NCBI GenBank assembly: GCA_015039465.1
Contig: MU130622.1
Coordinates: 50,740-68,933, forward strand
Length of the DNA: 18,194 nt
Source of the DNA: Phlegmacium glaucopus
Taxonomy: Eukaryota > Basidiomycota > Agaricomycetes > Agaricales > Cortinariaceae
Direction of reading: 5' to 3'
Both the position numbers and the translations under genes were made by a program. Shown piece by piece: positions 1 through 9,725 of the stretch. Each line of letters opens with the position of its first letter. Positions within the stretch are counted from its first letter, which is position 1. The notes below the pieces were generated by a model. It worked only from the letters and a program-made list of their open reading frames with translations, was not told where the DNA came from and did no database searches.

Positions 1-318
1 TACGTGCAAGTAGTAGAAGTAGTTATAGTTATTGTAGACATCGAAGACATCAGAACAACGCTCGCGCTCAGCCGAAGTACTTGAGAACCCGAAGAACTTA
101 CTACCGTAGTTTGAACTGCAAGCACTCCCTCACGCGGCTTTACCGCATTGGTGCCCACCGGAATGGGGTTCACCGTAGTGACTTTGGCCAGACCGTACAC
201 CTGAGGAATGGGCTCGGCTCTAACTCTAAAGCTCCTTCTCAGCCGCAGAACGGAAACGATCGTGCCTGGTACCGCTGTCAGTTTCACGGACACCGTTGGT
301 CTCAATTACGGGAAAGCT
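1..318 (-). other. Unassigned open frame running off the left edge
   Basis: On the minus strand a frame stays open for about 106 codons from a stop near 319 to the window edge. It shows no recognisable domain. Its distal part is rich in Ser/Thr/Val, and the edge encodes a Thr/Ile run from a GTAGTAGAAGTAG-like repeat on the plus strand. The plus strand is also open over 81-347, so either strand could be the shadow. No start codon with clear support is visible. It may be an exon, an antisense shadow or a transposon remnant; I cannot assign a function. Confidence 0.2.
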
Positions 319-769
319 GGATTGTTGTCAGTCATGGTACTGTTTGAGTGTTCGTATCATTATATACTATGATCATGAATGGCTCCGTCGTCTGTCCGGA
401 TTCGGTGGCTAGCGGCGTCCCCAATCAAATGGCCCCAGTACCTCCGGTCCTTGGGAGTACCTTGAAAGCTATCGCCGCTCTACTCGTCGTTTTCAAACTT
501 CCTACTTCCCCGATGCTTTCTCGGGGAAGATAAAGACTCTTAATAATACAATAATAACCTCGCATATGCGACAAATCTAAATGAGTGGAAGGACAGTAAC
601 AACAGACTCAAGAATATGTTTTTCGCTTCTAGAAACTCCATTACGCGTCGCTTGAGAACTGCAAGAAGTATACTTAGCCCACCTGGGTTACTGTAACGAG
701 GTACTCAGACTCTCCGCAACTTGCCAGACTTTTCATTCAATCATAGTAAGATCTGGGTTTGGTTAGTGC
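319..769. other. Stretch without a supported gene
   Basis: Short open frames occur on both strands (for example 348-533 plus), but none carries a recognisable motif or a consistent exon structure. The segment 390-530 is CG-richer than what follows and is open in several frames at once. It could be eroded coding sequence, but no product can be named. Confidence 0.3.
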
Positions 770-1000
770 ATGGAAGACTATCTGACGTCACCTATGCTCA
801 TCGATAATTCTTCTGATTCTGATATAGAGTGTAAGTTGGTTTTTACTCTTCAACAAGTTTATTAATGTGATATTTTAGAATCTGCAACATGGTTTGGGTT
901 TGTATATACCTACGGGAAAATTTTCCATTCCATTCTCCTTTCCTTACCCACTCCTGCCTATCACCATGCCAGATTCAACTCTGGTAGATTTCTTGTCATA
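770..1000 (+). other. Candidate first exons of a small or broken gene
   Basis: An ATG at 770 opens an acidic 19-20 codon frame ending in SSDSDIE, followed by a good intron with donor GTAAGT at 831 and acceptor TTTTAG ending at 878. Splicing at 831 gives an immediate TAA. Using the overlapping donor GTGTAA at 829 keeps the frame open for about 35 more codons, to a TAG near 985. No family is recognised. An acidic Ser/Asp-rich N-terminus of this sort also occurs in transposon-encoded proteins. This may be a remnant or chance; the support is the splice-site quality alone. Confidence 0.2.
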
Positions 1001-1010
1001 CTTTTCTTGT

Positions 1011-1398
1011 TGCTTAATGATTACTTGGCATGTCCTTATACCCGTACTTAGACCTTCGACTTAAAATAAAAATATATGCTTTTTCACGTGCTTAATGAAT
1101 GCTTAATAGTCCAAACTTCCACTGTGATTGAGTAAGCTACCCTCCTGCTTTTCCTGCTTTTCCACTGCTTATTGAACCCTTGGTTCATTTGTCTTGGTTG
1201 AAGATCGACTTAAAAAATTACTTATATCTGTGCTTAGCCCCAAGTCCCAAATAAGCTGGACAATAAGCCTCGGGTAAGTCAAATTCAGTAATCGACTTGG
1301 CTTAGCCTAAGCAGAGTCGGGCTTAGTGACTTACAACTTAGCGGTGCTTAGAAGTTTCATTAAGTTATGATAAGTATGCCTAAGTGCTAGTAAGGAAA
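1011..1398. repeat. Dense CTTA/TAAG motif field
   Basis: By eye this 390-base stretch holds about 15 copies of CTTA and 9 of TAAG (the same motif on the other strand), many extended to GCTTA(A/G) or (A/C)TAAGC. About three would be expected by chance. Clusters of short motifs in both orientations are typical of the subterminal regions of DNA transposons such as CACTA or hAT elements, where transposase binds. No terminal inverted repeat or target duplication could be fixed here, so the element type is open. Confidence 0.4.
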
Positions 1399-1445
1399 AT
1401 CTAGATTTTCCTGATGACTGGGATATGGCCCACATGAGGCCTTTT

Positions 1446-1655
1446 CTACACATCAACAAGTATCCTAGATTCAGCCTCTGAATGGATAGGAACCCCATCT
1501 AAATCATTACTCCAACCTTGACACATTTCAAAGATTGTTTGTATCTGCAGACAGGAAGCCCGTTCATCATATCCAATGGATCCGAAAGCATATGTAATCC
1601 ACTGCTCAAACCCATCAATTTGAGTGACATCCAGTGTCAGTAAGTTCCCATTCAA
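1446..1655 (-). CDS. Short hypothetical open frame
   Basis: A 69-codon minus-strand frame starts at an ATG at 1653-1655, preceded by a polypyrimidine/acceptor-like TTCTTTCAG, so it may be a terminal exon rather than a full gene. The peptide has ordinary composition with a central FEQW...GYDERASC stretch and no recognised domain. It lies downstream of the peroxidase pseudogene on the same strand. It could be a remnant of a longer gene or chance; no function is proposed. Confidence 0.2.
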   Translation of the reverse strand: MNGNLLTLDVTQIDGFEQWITYAFGSIGYDERASCLQIQTIFEMCQGWSNDLDGVPIHSEAESRILVDV

Positions 1656-1895
1656 ACTGAAAGAATTTTTGCAGTAGCATACAAACTTGGCTCAGTACAT
1701 AGAGACATCTGACCTATACTGCAATATCTATCCGGCATCTATCGAGCCCAGCCCTTCTATATACTCCTCCCTACTACTGTAGTATTCTAAGCGCTACAAA
1801 ATTAACAGAATATAAGAGGTAAAAGAAAGTTTCACCCAGTCGTTCTCCGTATTAGCTCCAATACTACCTCGAACTCCCCCTCTTAAATCAAACAT

Positions 1896-3495
1896 CTAAC
1901 CAGATACACGACCTGGAGGAGCCACGCTATCCACAAACAGCAAAAAAGAGTAAATATCGGAGGTCTGATCCTTCTTGGCAGACGCAGTGCCTTGTTCGTC
2001 GATAGTAGGTATGATCCAAGGCTCACAAATTGTTGTGGGCACACCGAGTTCGAATAGACGGGAAACGACGTTGGAGAAACTGTGTGAGCGGAATGACGGT
2101 ACTACGGTAGGAGAGGTTGGCATCAGAAAGAAGAAAAGAAAAAGTAGGATCAAAACGGACTCCTTAAACCAAAGTTCCTGACTCTCAACGTAAGCATTGG
2201 AAAATTTCTTGAATGACTTGTCTTGTACAAGGACATAATCGGTACTGTGAAAACGTCAACATCAATGCCAAGCTCAATGTTATTATAGAAATTAAGAGGA
2301 CTCACGTTAACATCATCAGGCTTTTTGTCTTCTTATCCTCGAGCTGCTTGGGTCCATTCCATTTCTTCCACACCCACTTCTCATTGAACAAAGTTGGAAG
2401 TAATCATTCGTCACGGTGGTGGGAGAGAACATCCATGGTCCTTCAAAGCCGGAACGATCAACGTGGCAGCGACCGAGAGCATGTGTACCAGAGAGAGCGA
2501 CAATTTCTTGGTCGTTGAAACTGGATGGATGTTAAGAATGAGAGCTTGACGTTTAGTACCCCATGCGGTAAAAGATGCTCCTAAGGTGGTCCCACCCTGC
2601 TTTGCATCAGGGAGACGTCCATCAGGTGTAGCTTGGGCGGCGAAACCATCAATGCGACCCGGGCGCCAGGGAATTTTGGGGCCAGCCATTTCCTGGAAAA
2701 AAAAGTAAGTCCAAAAAAAGATAGAGATAGCAGCAGATTAGAAAATGACAGACCTGGATCGCAGCAACACCAGCAAGAGTCCAAAGATCACCGTAGCTTA
2801 TCCAAGGGAACTCTTCCTTGACTTTCTCCATAAGCTCGCGGGCAATGTTCAGACCTGCATTGGCACCGTGTAGAGACTCAGGCTCAAAGCGCATGGTAGC
2901 GTAGTTGCTATCATAGTCATAAAAAAAGACCACTACGAAATAAGTCGAGATGATGCACCTTCCGCCTGTATTGCTGTCCTTATCATATGTCCCAGACGCA
3001 TACCAGGCAAGTCCGTAAGAGCCATCTGGAGGTTTATTGCATGGTAGGGCGGAGGTCACTCATGACGATAGGACGCGCCATCATACTCGCGCGTCGTCAA
3101 TGACCTGTACAATTTTGTTGTATGTCTACGCCCAGTACACAAGAGCATCAGAGAGAGCCTATAAAAGAAGAATAGATTTTTGATTTATATAGTCTTCTTT
3201 CGAAGGCACGAAGTTTGCCCCCACCTTGGCAACCTGAATACCAGATTTGACGGATGAGTCTCCTTCAAGTTCCTTACCACTAACAGTATTATAGTAGTAG
3301 TAAGCCAGACCAAGACCAGTAGCCGCAGCTCCGATACCGACGTAAAGCCCAGGGCCTAACTTGGCCTAAGGCGGAGTCGAGTATTTGCGTGTTACCGAAC
3401 CGGGAACAGCACCTCATTGGTACGTGCGGTAGCAGCCCTACGTAGAGGGCCAGCAGTGGCGTTGCGAAGAGGAGGACTGAAGGGGCTGAATTCAT
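1896..3495 (-). pseudogene. CCP1: Cytochrome c peroxidase (mitochondrial), decayed
   Basis: The intact family is a haem peroxidase of the mitochondrial intermembrane space that reduces hydrogen peroxide with electrons from ferrocytochrome c. Read from ATG 3493-3495, all family blocks occur in order: a presequence and GLYVGIG transmembrane-like segment, [81 protein letters not shown] (proximal His and Trp kept), TTDYVLVQDKSFKKF and FSNVVSRLFELGVPT, with short introns between them. Damage: two extra bases near 3467 in the presequence; an early donor that reads ATAAAT; a garbled segment near 3030-3100; the distal RLAWHAS block reads GLAWYAS (Tyr codon 3000-3002), so the distal Arg and His are gone; frameshifts near 2585-2597 and 2389-2393. 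Several lesions are independent, so this is a pseudogene. A transposon lies 66 bases upstream. Confidence 0.88.
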
Positions 3496-3558
3496 CGTTT
3501 TTGTTGAGCAGATGGTAGTTTTGTGGTGATGAAAAAATAAAACCCAAAATTTTGCCGA

Positions 3559-3561
3559 TTT
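3559..3561 (+). repeat. Possible target-site duplication, left copy (TTT)
   Basis: TTT directly abuts the left inverted repeat, and the same triplet abuts the right one at 8000-8002. Three identical bases in AT-rich DNA can be coincidence. Confidence 0.45.
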
Positions 3562-3583
3562 CTGTACTAATTCAATCAATTCG
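3562..3583 (+). repeat. Left terminal inverted repeat of the transposon
   Basis: These 22 bases, starting CTGTACTAATTC and ending AATTCG, are the exact reverse complement of 7978-7999. The match ends sharply on both sides, marking the outer boundary of the element. Confidence 0.92.
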
Positions 3584-3585
3584 GC

Positions 3586-3600
3586 GGTCACAGGTCACAG
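3586..3600 (+). repeat. Subterminal repeat GGTCACAGGTCACAG
   Basis: Two tandem GGTCACA units lie just inside the left terminus, and a further GTCACAGG lies near 3622. The same 14-base block occurs inside the right terminus (7956-7969) in the same orientation, not inverted. Such motifs often bind transposase. CCGAAA motifs also occur at both ends (near 3615, 3653, 7893 and 7931). Confidence 0.6.
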
Positions 3601-3787
3601 GGTACCATCGCCTACCGAAATGTCACAGGTGTCCCACCCTAAGAGTTGGGGTGCCGAAACCGTTTTGTGGTTTCAAAATTCAGTCGTTTTTAGGCCTAGA
3701 TGAGTGACCAAACAATCTTACCATGAAATTAAGAAGATTACAGGAAATAGGAGTGAAAAAGAGTTAATTTAAGCTACTACTTAGTAC

Positions 3788-6700
3788 TTATACATCAACC
3801 CTCCAGTCCTCATCATCATTGTGACGGATGAAACTCTTCACTGTGTACCACTTGTTGGCAGTTTTGGTTCTCCTTCCTCTTCCTTTCTCTGCCGGAGGTT
3901 GTGTGTCGTCGCCGTTGGAAACCGAGTTCGAAGTTTCATTGTCAGCCGTGTGAATCTCCAAATCAAGATCATTATCATCTCGTCCATCGATCCCATCTAC
4001 TGGCGCTTCATTGTCATCCTCTGCGAGGTCTTGCAAGACAAGGCCATCCTCTTTCCCTTTCCCAGAAACAACTACCTCTATTACTGCAGAGAGCGGGATG
4101 CTGCTGTCATCCCCATGGGCATCATCCTCTTCAACATCAACAGTGTCCTCAGGCACATTGTCATCTGGCGCAGGTAAGCTTGCATCCTCCTTTTCCATCG
4201 AGAGCTCAACCCAGAATGCAGGGTTATCTGTCTTCAGGTTTCGAAGCTTTTCACGTGCCTCGAACGAGGTGAGGCTTTCATAGGATAAATTCCAGAGTCG
4301 CACTCGACACATTTCGAAGGACTGGTTGCCATGCTTGGGTTCAGAAACTGGCTTTGTAATGTTGGTACGCTAAACTCACCTTTTTGACAAGGTCTTTGTT
4401 GTTGATGGTTCCGTATGCTTTCCAGAGCCATTTAATGCTTCGGTCTCGCAAGACTTTGATGCGTTTATCCACGGTGAGGAATGGAAGGTTCTCACTCATT
4501 TGCTCGAGCATTTCTCCAACGACTGACTCATGATATGACCGCTTGATAGAATGCTTGAAAAGTCGCTGTATGCCAACATCGCAAGGTTGGTGAAGCCCAG
4601 TACAACCACCAGGTACGAAGTCCAGAATAATATTGTTGTGATTGGCTGACATCCAGCCCCGAAATTCTTTAGATCGATGAACTGACCAGACATCAATCTG
4701 CCACAAGGCCTTCTGTGTTGGCGGTAGATGGAGGGCGACTCGTTTGGCATCAAAGTAGGGGGCCAAGATGTTGTTGACAAACGATTTCATCGTCGTCATG
4801 TTCGACCAGTATGTTTGCGTTCCAGAGAACTCAAGTAGCATTCCAGCACTAATCATGTCATCATAATGTGGTGCAGATTTGGATGGACAAGAGACATGTG
4901 TCTTCCCCTCGTAGATGGCTTGAAATGGCAGCAATGTCCCGTCGTTTGCCACCGACACCATTACCGTAAATGCTCGCTTTTCCTCCCCACCTACAAGCGC
5001 GACTTGTTTTGCTCCGATGGGTGCGTATGTCATCTTGTCGCCAGGTGCATAAACGACTTGGGTTTGGTCAGAGTTCACATAAAGGCCAGAAGGTATGTCA
5101 TATTCTTTAATGCTGTATGCCTTGCGCAGAAATGAATTCTCGCATTTATCTTCCCAGTCTTGTGGGAGCTTCTGGGCAGCTCGGGTTGCCTTCCGCTCAG
5201 ACCAGCCGAGTTGGCGCTGTGCCCACACCCTAACAAATGTGTCTGAGGCTTTGAAAGTCGATCCATCACGGTACGGCAGTTCGAAAATAATTGGCTTCAT
5301 AATAGTGATTGTCGCTAACATGACACCACGCATAGTGATGACTGTCATTGGTGCACCGGCTTCCCTCATCTTCATGAGTTGATCCTTAATCGTCTTAACA
5401 ACATCTGGGTATTTAGCCTATAGTCACAATTGTCAAGTGCATGCGTGATGAAAGGCTAATGTACGCATACCAGAACTCCTCGAGATCCGCCTTTATTGTG
5501 CCCAGGGTCATTTCCTTGATCGATTCTCCTGAGTACTGAATTGTTCCAGTGTGGCCGCTCCCCCGATCGGTCAATCCATCCATCGACTGTTGTTCGGCGC
5601 AGTCCACTGAAGACCACAGGATCCATTCGTTTGGCAGCTGCCACAATTTCAGAAGCGCTCATGTTCCATCCAACCTTCTTTACAGCAATCTCGATCTGAG
5701 ACCACAGAAATGGTGTGAACCAGTTATGATACTTCGCTGGCCGTGGTGGTAATTTCTTCTTTCGCCCTTGCGGTTTTCTGTTTTCAGCTTTGAATTTATG
5801 TTTTAGAGCACGAGCTGGGCGGGAAAGTTCTGCAGTTGAGAGTTTTCCTTTATCCTTCTTGCTTGTGTCGGTAAGAACTGGATTTATAACCTAAAATATT
5901 TCTCAATAACAGATTTTGTACGCAGAATACAGACATACACGTCGCTTTGTTCCTCCAGGACTGCGTAACCCCTTTTCAATCTCATGATTCTTCTTCATCT
6001 TTCGAGACTTCTCCTTTCGGAGGCGTGCACGCTCCCGCATGTTTGCCTTTTTGAGTAATTTTGCTGCCTCCAGATTTTGTTTCTCATCTTCCATCTTGTT
6101 TCTCATCTTCTCTCCCTCCAAAGCAAGCTTGGCTTGAAACTCCTCCCTGCTTCCTTGTCTGAAAAAGCGAAATAGGCCATGAGGATGAGCAGACGCATCC
6201 TTTAACATGGTGAGCCCTTTCCGGATTGATGACATGGATGTTGTCTTTGAATCTGATTCTCCAGTTTTAGATGTGGTTGCCCTCGCTGGCTGCATTTGCG
6301 AGACTGAGACTTGGTTATCCAACATTTCATCATCAGATTTTGCGCCCTCAGATATGTCACTGGTTTCGAAATCTGTGTCCAAGCTAACACCAGGGCTGGT
6401 TACATCAACGTCACCGGTATCAGCATCCAAAACCGAGCCTGCCTCCAAGGTATCATCCATCTCTATATCAGAATCATCTGTCACTGTTGTCCTCTCAAAT
6501 TCTTCCATGTCCACGCTGACCTGGTATTAGAATTTTTAGCGCAAGAAGTATTATCTTGTATAGATGCTTACCATTGAGTGCGATTGATGTTCATGGATCA
6601 CTTGCAGGAGAACCTTCAGGCGACCCTCAGCCACATCGCGATTCGGAAGAAGGGTCTCTTTGCCATCAGAAAAGAACACTCTCAGTGCATCCCAGGCCAG

Positions 6701-7681
6701 GAGGCAACAGGAAAAGGAATCCTGTTGAAATGTGATAGGAAGGCGTCGGTAGGTGAATTCCTCCCCACTATGAAACAGTGTCCACCAATTCAATATCCTT
6801 CTCACAGGTGCTGTTGCTACCCCACCAAGTGAGTCACCAAACCATATCTCTCTCGTTCGAAAGTCAAAAACCACCGCAACCCAATGATTCTGGTTGAGAT
6901 TTGCAAGGAAGCCAAATTGATCCCGCACACCTGTTTCTAGATCGTTCCCAATGTGTCGATAGATCCTGAAGGAATCTGCAGTGGAGTACGTCTCAACATC
7001 CTCTGATCCAAGACTAATCTTTGTGTAGAAGTAGCTGCTTCCAAGGTTGATGTGGTGCTTTGCTTTTCGCTGGAGGTCTCGTTGGAGAAGATCGAGCATC
7101 TGATTTGCATGCGCTCCCTTTAGCCATTTATCTGAGGTGTACAAGGTGAGGGATTCGAGATCTTCCTCAGCATTTGAGCTGAATCCACACAGTTTATCAC
7201 TCCAGCAGAGAACTGATAACGCTGCAAGGCATTGGTCGATAATCCTGAGTGACTCTGACTTTCCCTTTGCTTTCCATTGGTGAGATTTCTTGCGGAGGTT
7301 ATCTTCTGCCCCCATCCATGTATTGCGTATCTGACGAATGGCGAACATCTCCTCCCAATAGGTGATTATCCAAAGTGGGTATGTCCTTTCGGATGCAGAT
7401 GGGGCATGGATGCAACGGATGGAGTGGTGTCCGTTGCCAACAGCAATCTCTAGATCCTTCTGGAGTGCCTGCACGACAGGATGTGGTGGGGATGGGATGT
7501 CCTGGATGGCCGTTATGTCCACTGGGCTTGCTGGGAGGGGATCGAAGAAGTCTTTGGTCGTTGTGAGTGGGAATGATAGGAGGACGAGGGGGAGATGAAA
7601 CTGGACAAGTTGAAGGACAGTGAGATCTGCTGCAGGGAGTAGGCTTGAGTAGAATTCTGGTGGAATGCTATATCTTGCCAT
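3788..7681 (-). CDS. Ulp1-like protease fused to DDD transposase
   Basis: Five exons join in frame: 7681-6572, 6520-5939, 5890-5471, 5417-4380 and 4333-3788. They give 1231 residues with no internal stop. Introns are 46-53 bases with GT donors (GTAAGC, GTATGT, GTATGC, GTGAGT) and AG acceptors. The ATG has A at -3 and G at +4. Residues about 180-345 form an Ulp1/C48 cysteine protease core: His266 in NHWVAVVF, Asp283 in FGDSLGG, Gln319 and Cys325 in QQDSFSCC. Residues 371-450 are acidic. About 480-560 is a charged, probably coiled-coil, basic stretch. About 600-680 looks like a helix-turn-helix DNA-binding region (SASEIVAAAKRMDP). The transposase core follows with Asp821 (NSDQTQVVY), Asp946 (WQIDVWSVH) and Asp984 (GLHQPCDVG), a DD37D spacing like pogo-type DDE_1 enzymes. 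The C-terminus is acidic. The role should be cut-and-paste transposition; the protease role is unknown. It could instead be expressed as two proteins. Confidence 0.85.
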
Positions 7682-7927
7682 GCTGCAGTATGTAGTTGTC
7701 GTTGAAAAAAAAACTTATCAGGAGTCAGGAGAACCTCATGATGCTGCCGGTACTTGAAATTCAGTTACTTAAGCACATTCATGGAACTTTTGCATGGGTT
7801 ATCTGATGAGACCGCTGTAAACACATCAGACCAAGTTTTCATTGAGCTAAAGTAGAGTGGTTGTACAAAACCAAGAAAATCTGGTGGTCCTGCCGAAAAA
7901 AAAAAGTAGTCACAGCCCCAACCCTAA

Positions 7928-7953
7928 CCTGCCGAAACCAAAATTTCGGCAGG
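7928..7953. repeat. Perfect 10-base hairpin inside right terminus
   Basis: CCTGCCGAAA (7928-7937) and TTTCGGCAGG (7944-7953) are exact reverse complements separated by six bases. The arms contain the GCCGAAA motif that is repeated at both ends of the element. It could be a dimeric protein-binding site or a DNA/RNA hairpin. Confidence 0.75.
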
Positions 7954-7955
7954 TG

Positions 7956-7969
7956 GGTCACAGGTCACA
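7956..7969 (+). repeat. Subterminal repeat GGTCACAGGTCACA
   Basis: Same block and same orientation as at 3586-3600 inside the left end. Its direct orientation contrasts with the inverted 22-base termini. Confidence 0.6.
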
Positions 7970-7977
7970 CCCCCTGA

Positions 7978-7999
7978 CGAATTGATTGAATTAGTACAG
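7978..7999 (+). repeat. Right terminal inverted repeat of the transposon
   Basis: Exact reverse complement of 3562-3583, ending ATTAGTACAG. It is followed by TTT, which matches the triplet preceding the left terminus. Confidence 0.92.
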
Positions 8000-8002
8000 T
8001 TT

Positions 8003-8602
8003 ATCCCGGCTGGTGCGGCTTTTAGGCGAGGACTTTGGAGGATTTGGATTCCTTCATGGCCTCGAGAATGGCAATCAATCAATTAATCAAGCACGGTATC
8101 CTCGAAAGATGTGGTTTGTTCCACGTTGAACCAAACCTTGTTAGCGTTTGGGAAATATGACCGCATTCATCAGGTCGCGCAACACCGCAGGAATGGACAT
8201 CAAGTTTGATCATGTACTTATCTTAGGATTATTCAAGCTCTTCCTCCTCATACCCAAATCTCACTATTGCCCTGCATCCGTCAGCCTTGCATACCATCAG
8301 GATTTCTTAATTATCTGTGACTCATCTATTATTACACTTAGGTTCCAAAGGGTGTAGCGGATCCTGCCTTTCCAGCCTTCAAGGACTGGTCCTTGCAGAT
8401 AGCATTTTGAATACTTATTCTCGGTATCGCCTTATCTCCAGATCCGTTTACTGTATAACTCATCCCATACCATAAAATGCTACAGACACGTTTGTGCCTG
8501 TCCTTTTACGCTCTTCTTAAGCTTGAACCACTACTGCTGGTGTATTACAAGAAATGTCGTTGGAACTAATATGAAGAGACAGCCTTCTGTGATTTACAAA
8601 TG
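8003..8602. other. Intergenic stretch, former upstream region of peroxidase
   Basis: This is the DNA that lay directly upstream of the peroxidase gene before the transposon arrived, so it may hold the displaced promoter. Open frames here (for example 8148-8357 plus) show no motif. An AATCAATCAATTAATCAA run at 8072-8089 is the only noticeable simple sequence. No RNA gene is seen. Confidence 0.4.
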
Positions 8603-9620
8603 TCAACACTCATGCATGATAATCCATTTCTTCTCGTCGTTCCCCGTCCCCTCTTCCATTTCGTCGCTCTTATATCCTCGATGGTTCAAAAAAGGGCCCT
8701 TCCAATAACGCTCTAAACATGAAGCAAGTGGCTTGCTGACAATTAGCCATCGATTCTTTAAACGGAACCAAGACGATTGACGTTCCATTCTCTCAGCGTC
8801 CTGTTCAGTGAGATTCGGATCAGAAATACATGATCCAACACGAGACAGATACAAGGCATCAGTTCTTCGAGTAGCCTTCGATGCGAGCTTCTTCGTTCAA
8901 CCAGTGATAAGATATCGAGAACGGTATTCCCATCCCTGTTTTCCGTCCTTAAAGCCCCAGGATTTGCAGCAGCTGAGATGATTTCAGGGATCTCAGAGAA
9001 AGGACCTTGCACAACGGCATGAAGGGTAGTCAAGCCCTAAACCACCAGGTTAACATTGGAATAACTTCAAAAGCCGTACATGACCGTATATATTTACTGC
9101 GATGTGTAGAGACTGCGAACAGTAAAAACATTGGAAAACCCGACTAACAAGAAAGCTTTTATACGCACCATGTCAAGATTACCTTTAGAATGTTGGGAAA
9201 AGTTAACATCTCTTGGGAGCTTGCGGAGTGAGTGCTCAAGCAGGTTGCCGTCTTTACTTGAACAAATACGACGGTAGATATTCCAACTAAGTAGAACAAT
9301 GAGAAAGGTGATAGAGTAGATAGGAGTAGATTTACGCACCTTGGTCAAATCACAGAGAGTTAGAAAGAAGATAATGATAATCTATCACCTTAGCATTGCG
9401 GCGTTTGGTGACTGCGAACATCAATACAAATGTCGCCAACAAGTTCAATCCTAGCGATGATGTTACTTAGTTCCTGCAAATGGACTGAAGAAAGATATGC
9501 GCACCTTTGATGAAGAGCCATCAACGGAGGTGATGTTTAGAAAAGAAATCAAAGACGAATCGCCGAAGGGTGTGGTAGGTCCATCCCAACTATATTGGAA
9601 GAAGTTTCTCAATCGACGAA
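8603..9620 (-). pseudogene. Ankyrin-repeat gene, C-terminal exons (possibly broken)
   Basis: Several minus-strand exons give ankyrin-like pieces. 9036-8842 encodes LTTLHAVVQGPFSEIPEI followed by RTENRDGNTVLDIL, a good ankyrin repeat pair. About 9112-9066 encodes LHIAVNIYGHVRLLK. About 9286-9183 encodes KDGNLLEHSLRKLPRDVN. About 9450-9400 includes LMFAVTKRRNAK. Near 9620-9507 is YSWDGPTTPFGDSS ending in a GTGCGC donor. A 41-base intron (8841-8801) joins the second ORF, whose basic tail ends in a stop at 8603. Ankyrin repeats bind proteins; no catalytic domain is seen. Some junctions force very short introns or shift the frame, so I cannot tell an intron-rich gene from a pseudogene. The next minus-strand gene downstream was the peroxidase. 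Confidence 0.55.
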
Positions 9621-9725
9621 ACTACACGGCTCGTTCGCTAAGAACGACAGGTCGTCAAAGGCTGATTTTCCGAGGTCGGTTTTGAGATCTAACGACAGCC
9701 CTGGGTGCGGCCATAAGCGTTTTCT

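Larger units (their letters stand above)
7682..7977. promoter_or_regulatory. Transposon 5' non-coding end, presumed promoter
   Basis: These 296 bases lie between the transposon start codon and its right inverted repeat, so the promoter of the transposase gene should be here. No clear TATA box is seen. An A-tract at 7897-7906, the GCCGAAA motifs, the hairpin at 7928-7953 and the GGTCACA block are the visible elements. Confidence 0.4.
3562..7999 (-). mobile_element. DNA transposon with Ulp1-DDE gene
   Basis: The element is 4438 bases long and bounded by perfect 22-base terminal inverted repeats beginning CTGTACTAATTC. The base triplet TTT flanks both ends (3559-3561 and 8000-8002) and is a possible target-site duplication. 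Inside lies one intact five-exon gene on the minus strand (3788-7681), with about 200 and 300 bases of non-coding sequence at the two ends that carry subterminal repeats. Perfect termini plus an unbroken reading frame suggest a young, potentially autonomous copy. The transposase resembles the pogo/DDE_1 group, but the apparent 3-base duplication and the terminal sequence do not fit the usual TA target of pogo elements, so the superfamily is left open. Confidence 0.88.

Noticed and set aside
3821..4283. Plus-strand open frames of 90-123 codons
   Set aside because: They are antisense shadows of the acidic C-terminal exon of the transposon gene.
4341..5375. Separate transposase gene of 344 residues
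   Set aside because: Introns at 5470-5418 and 4379-4334 connect it in frame to the DNA-binding region upstream and the acidic tail downstream, so it is an internal exon.
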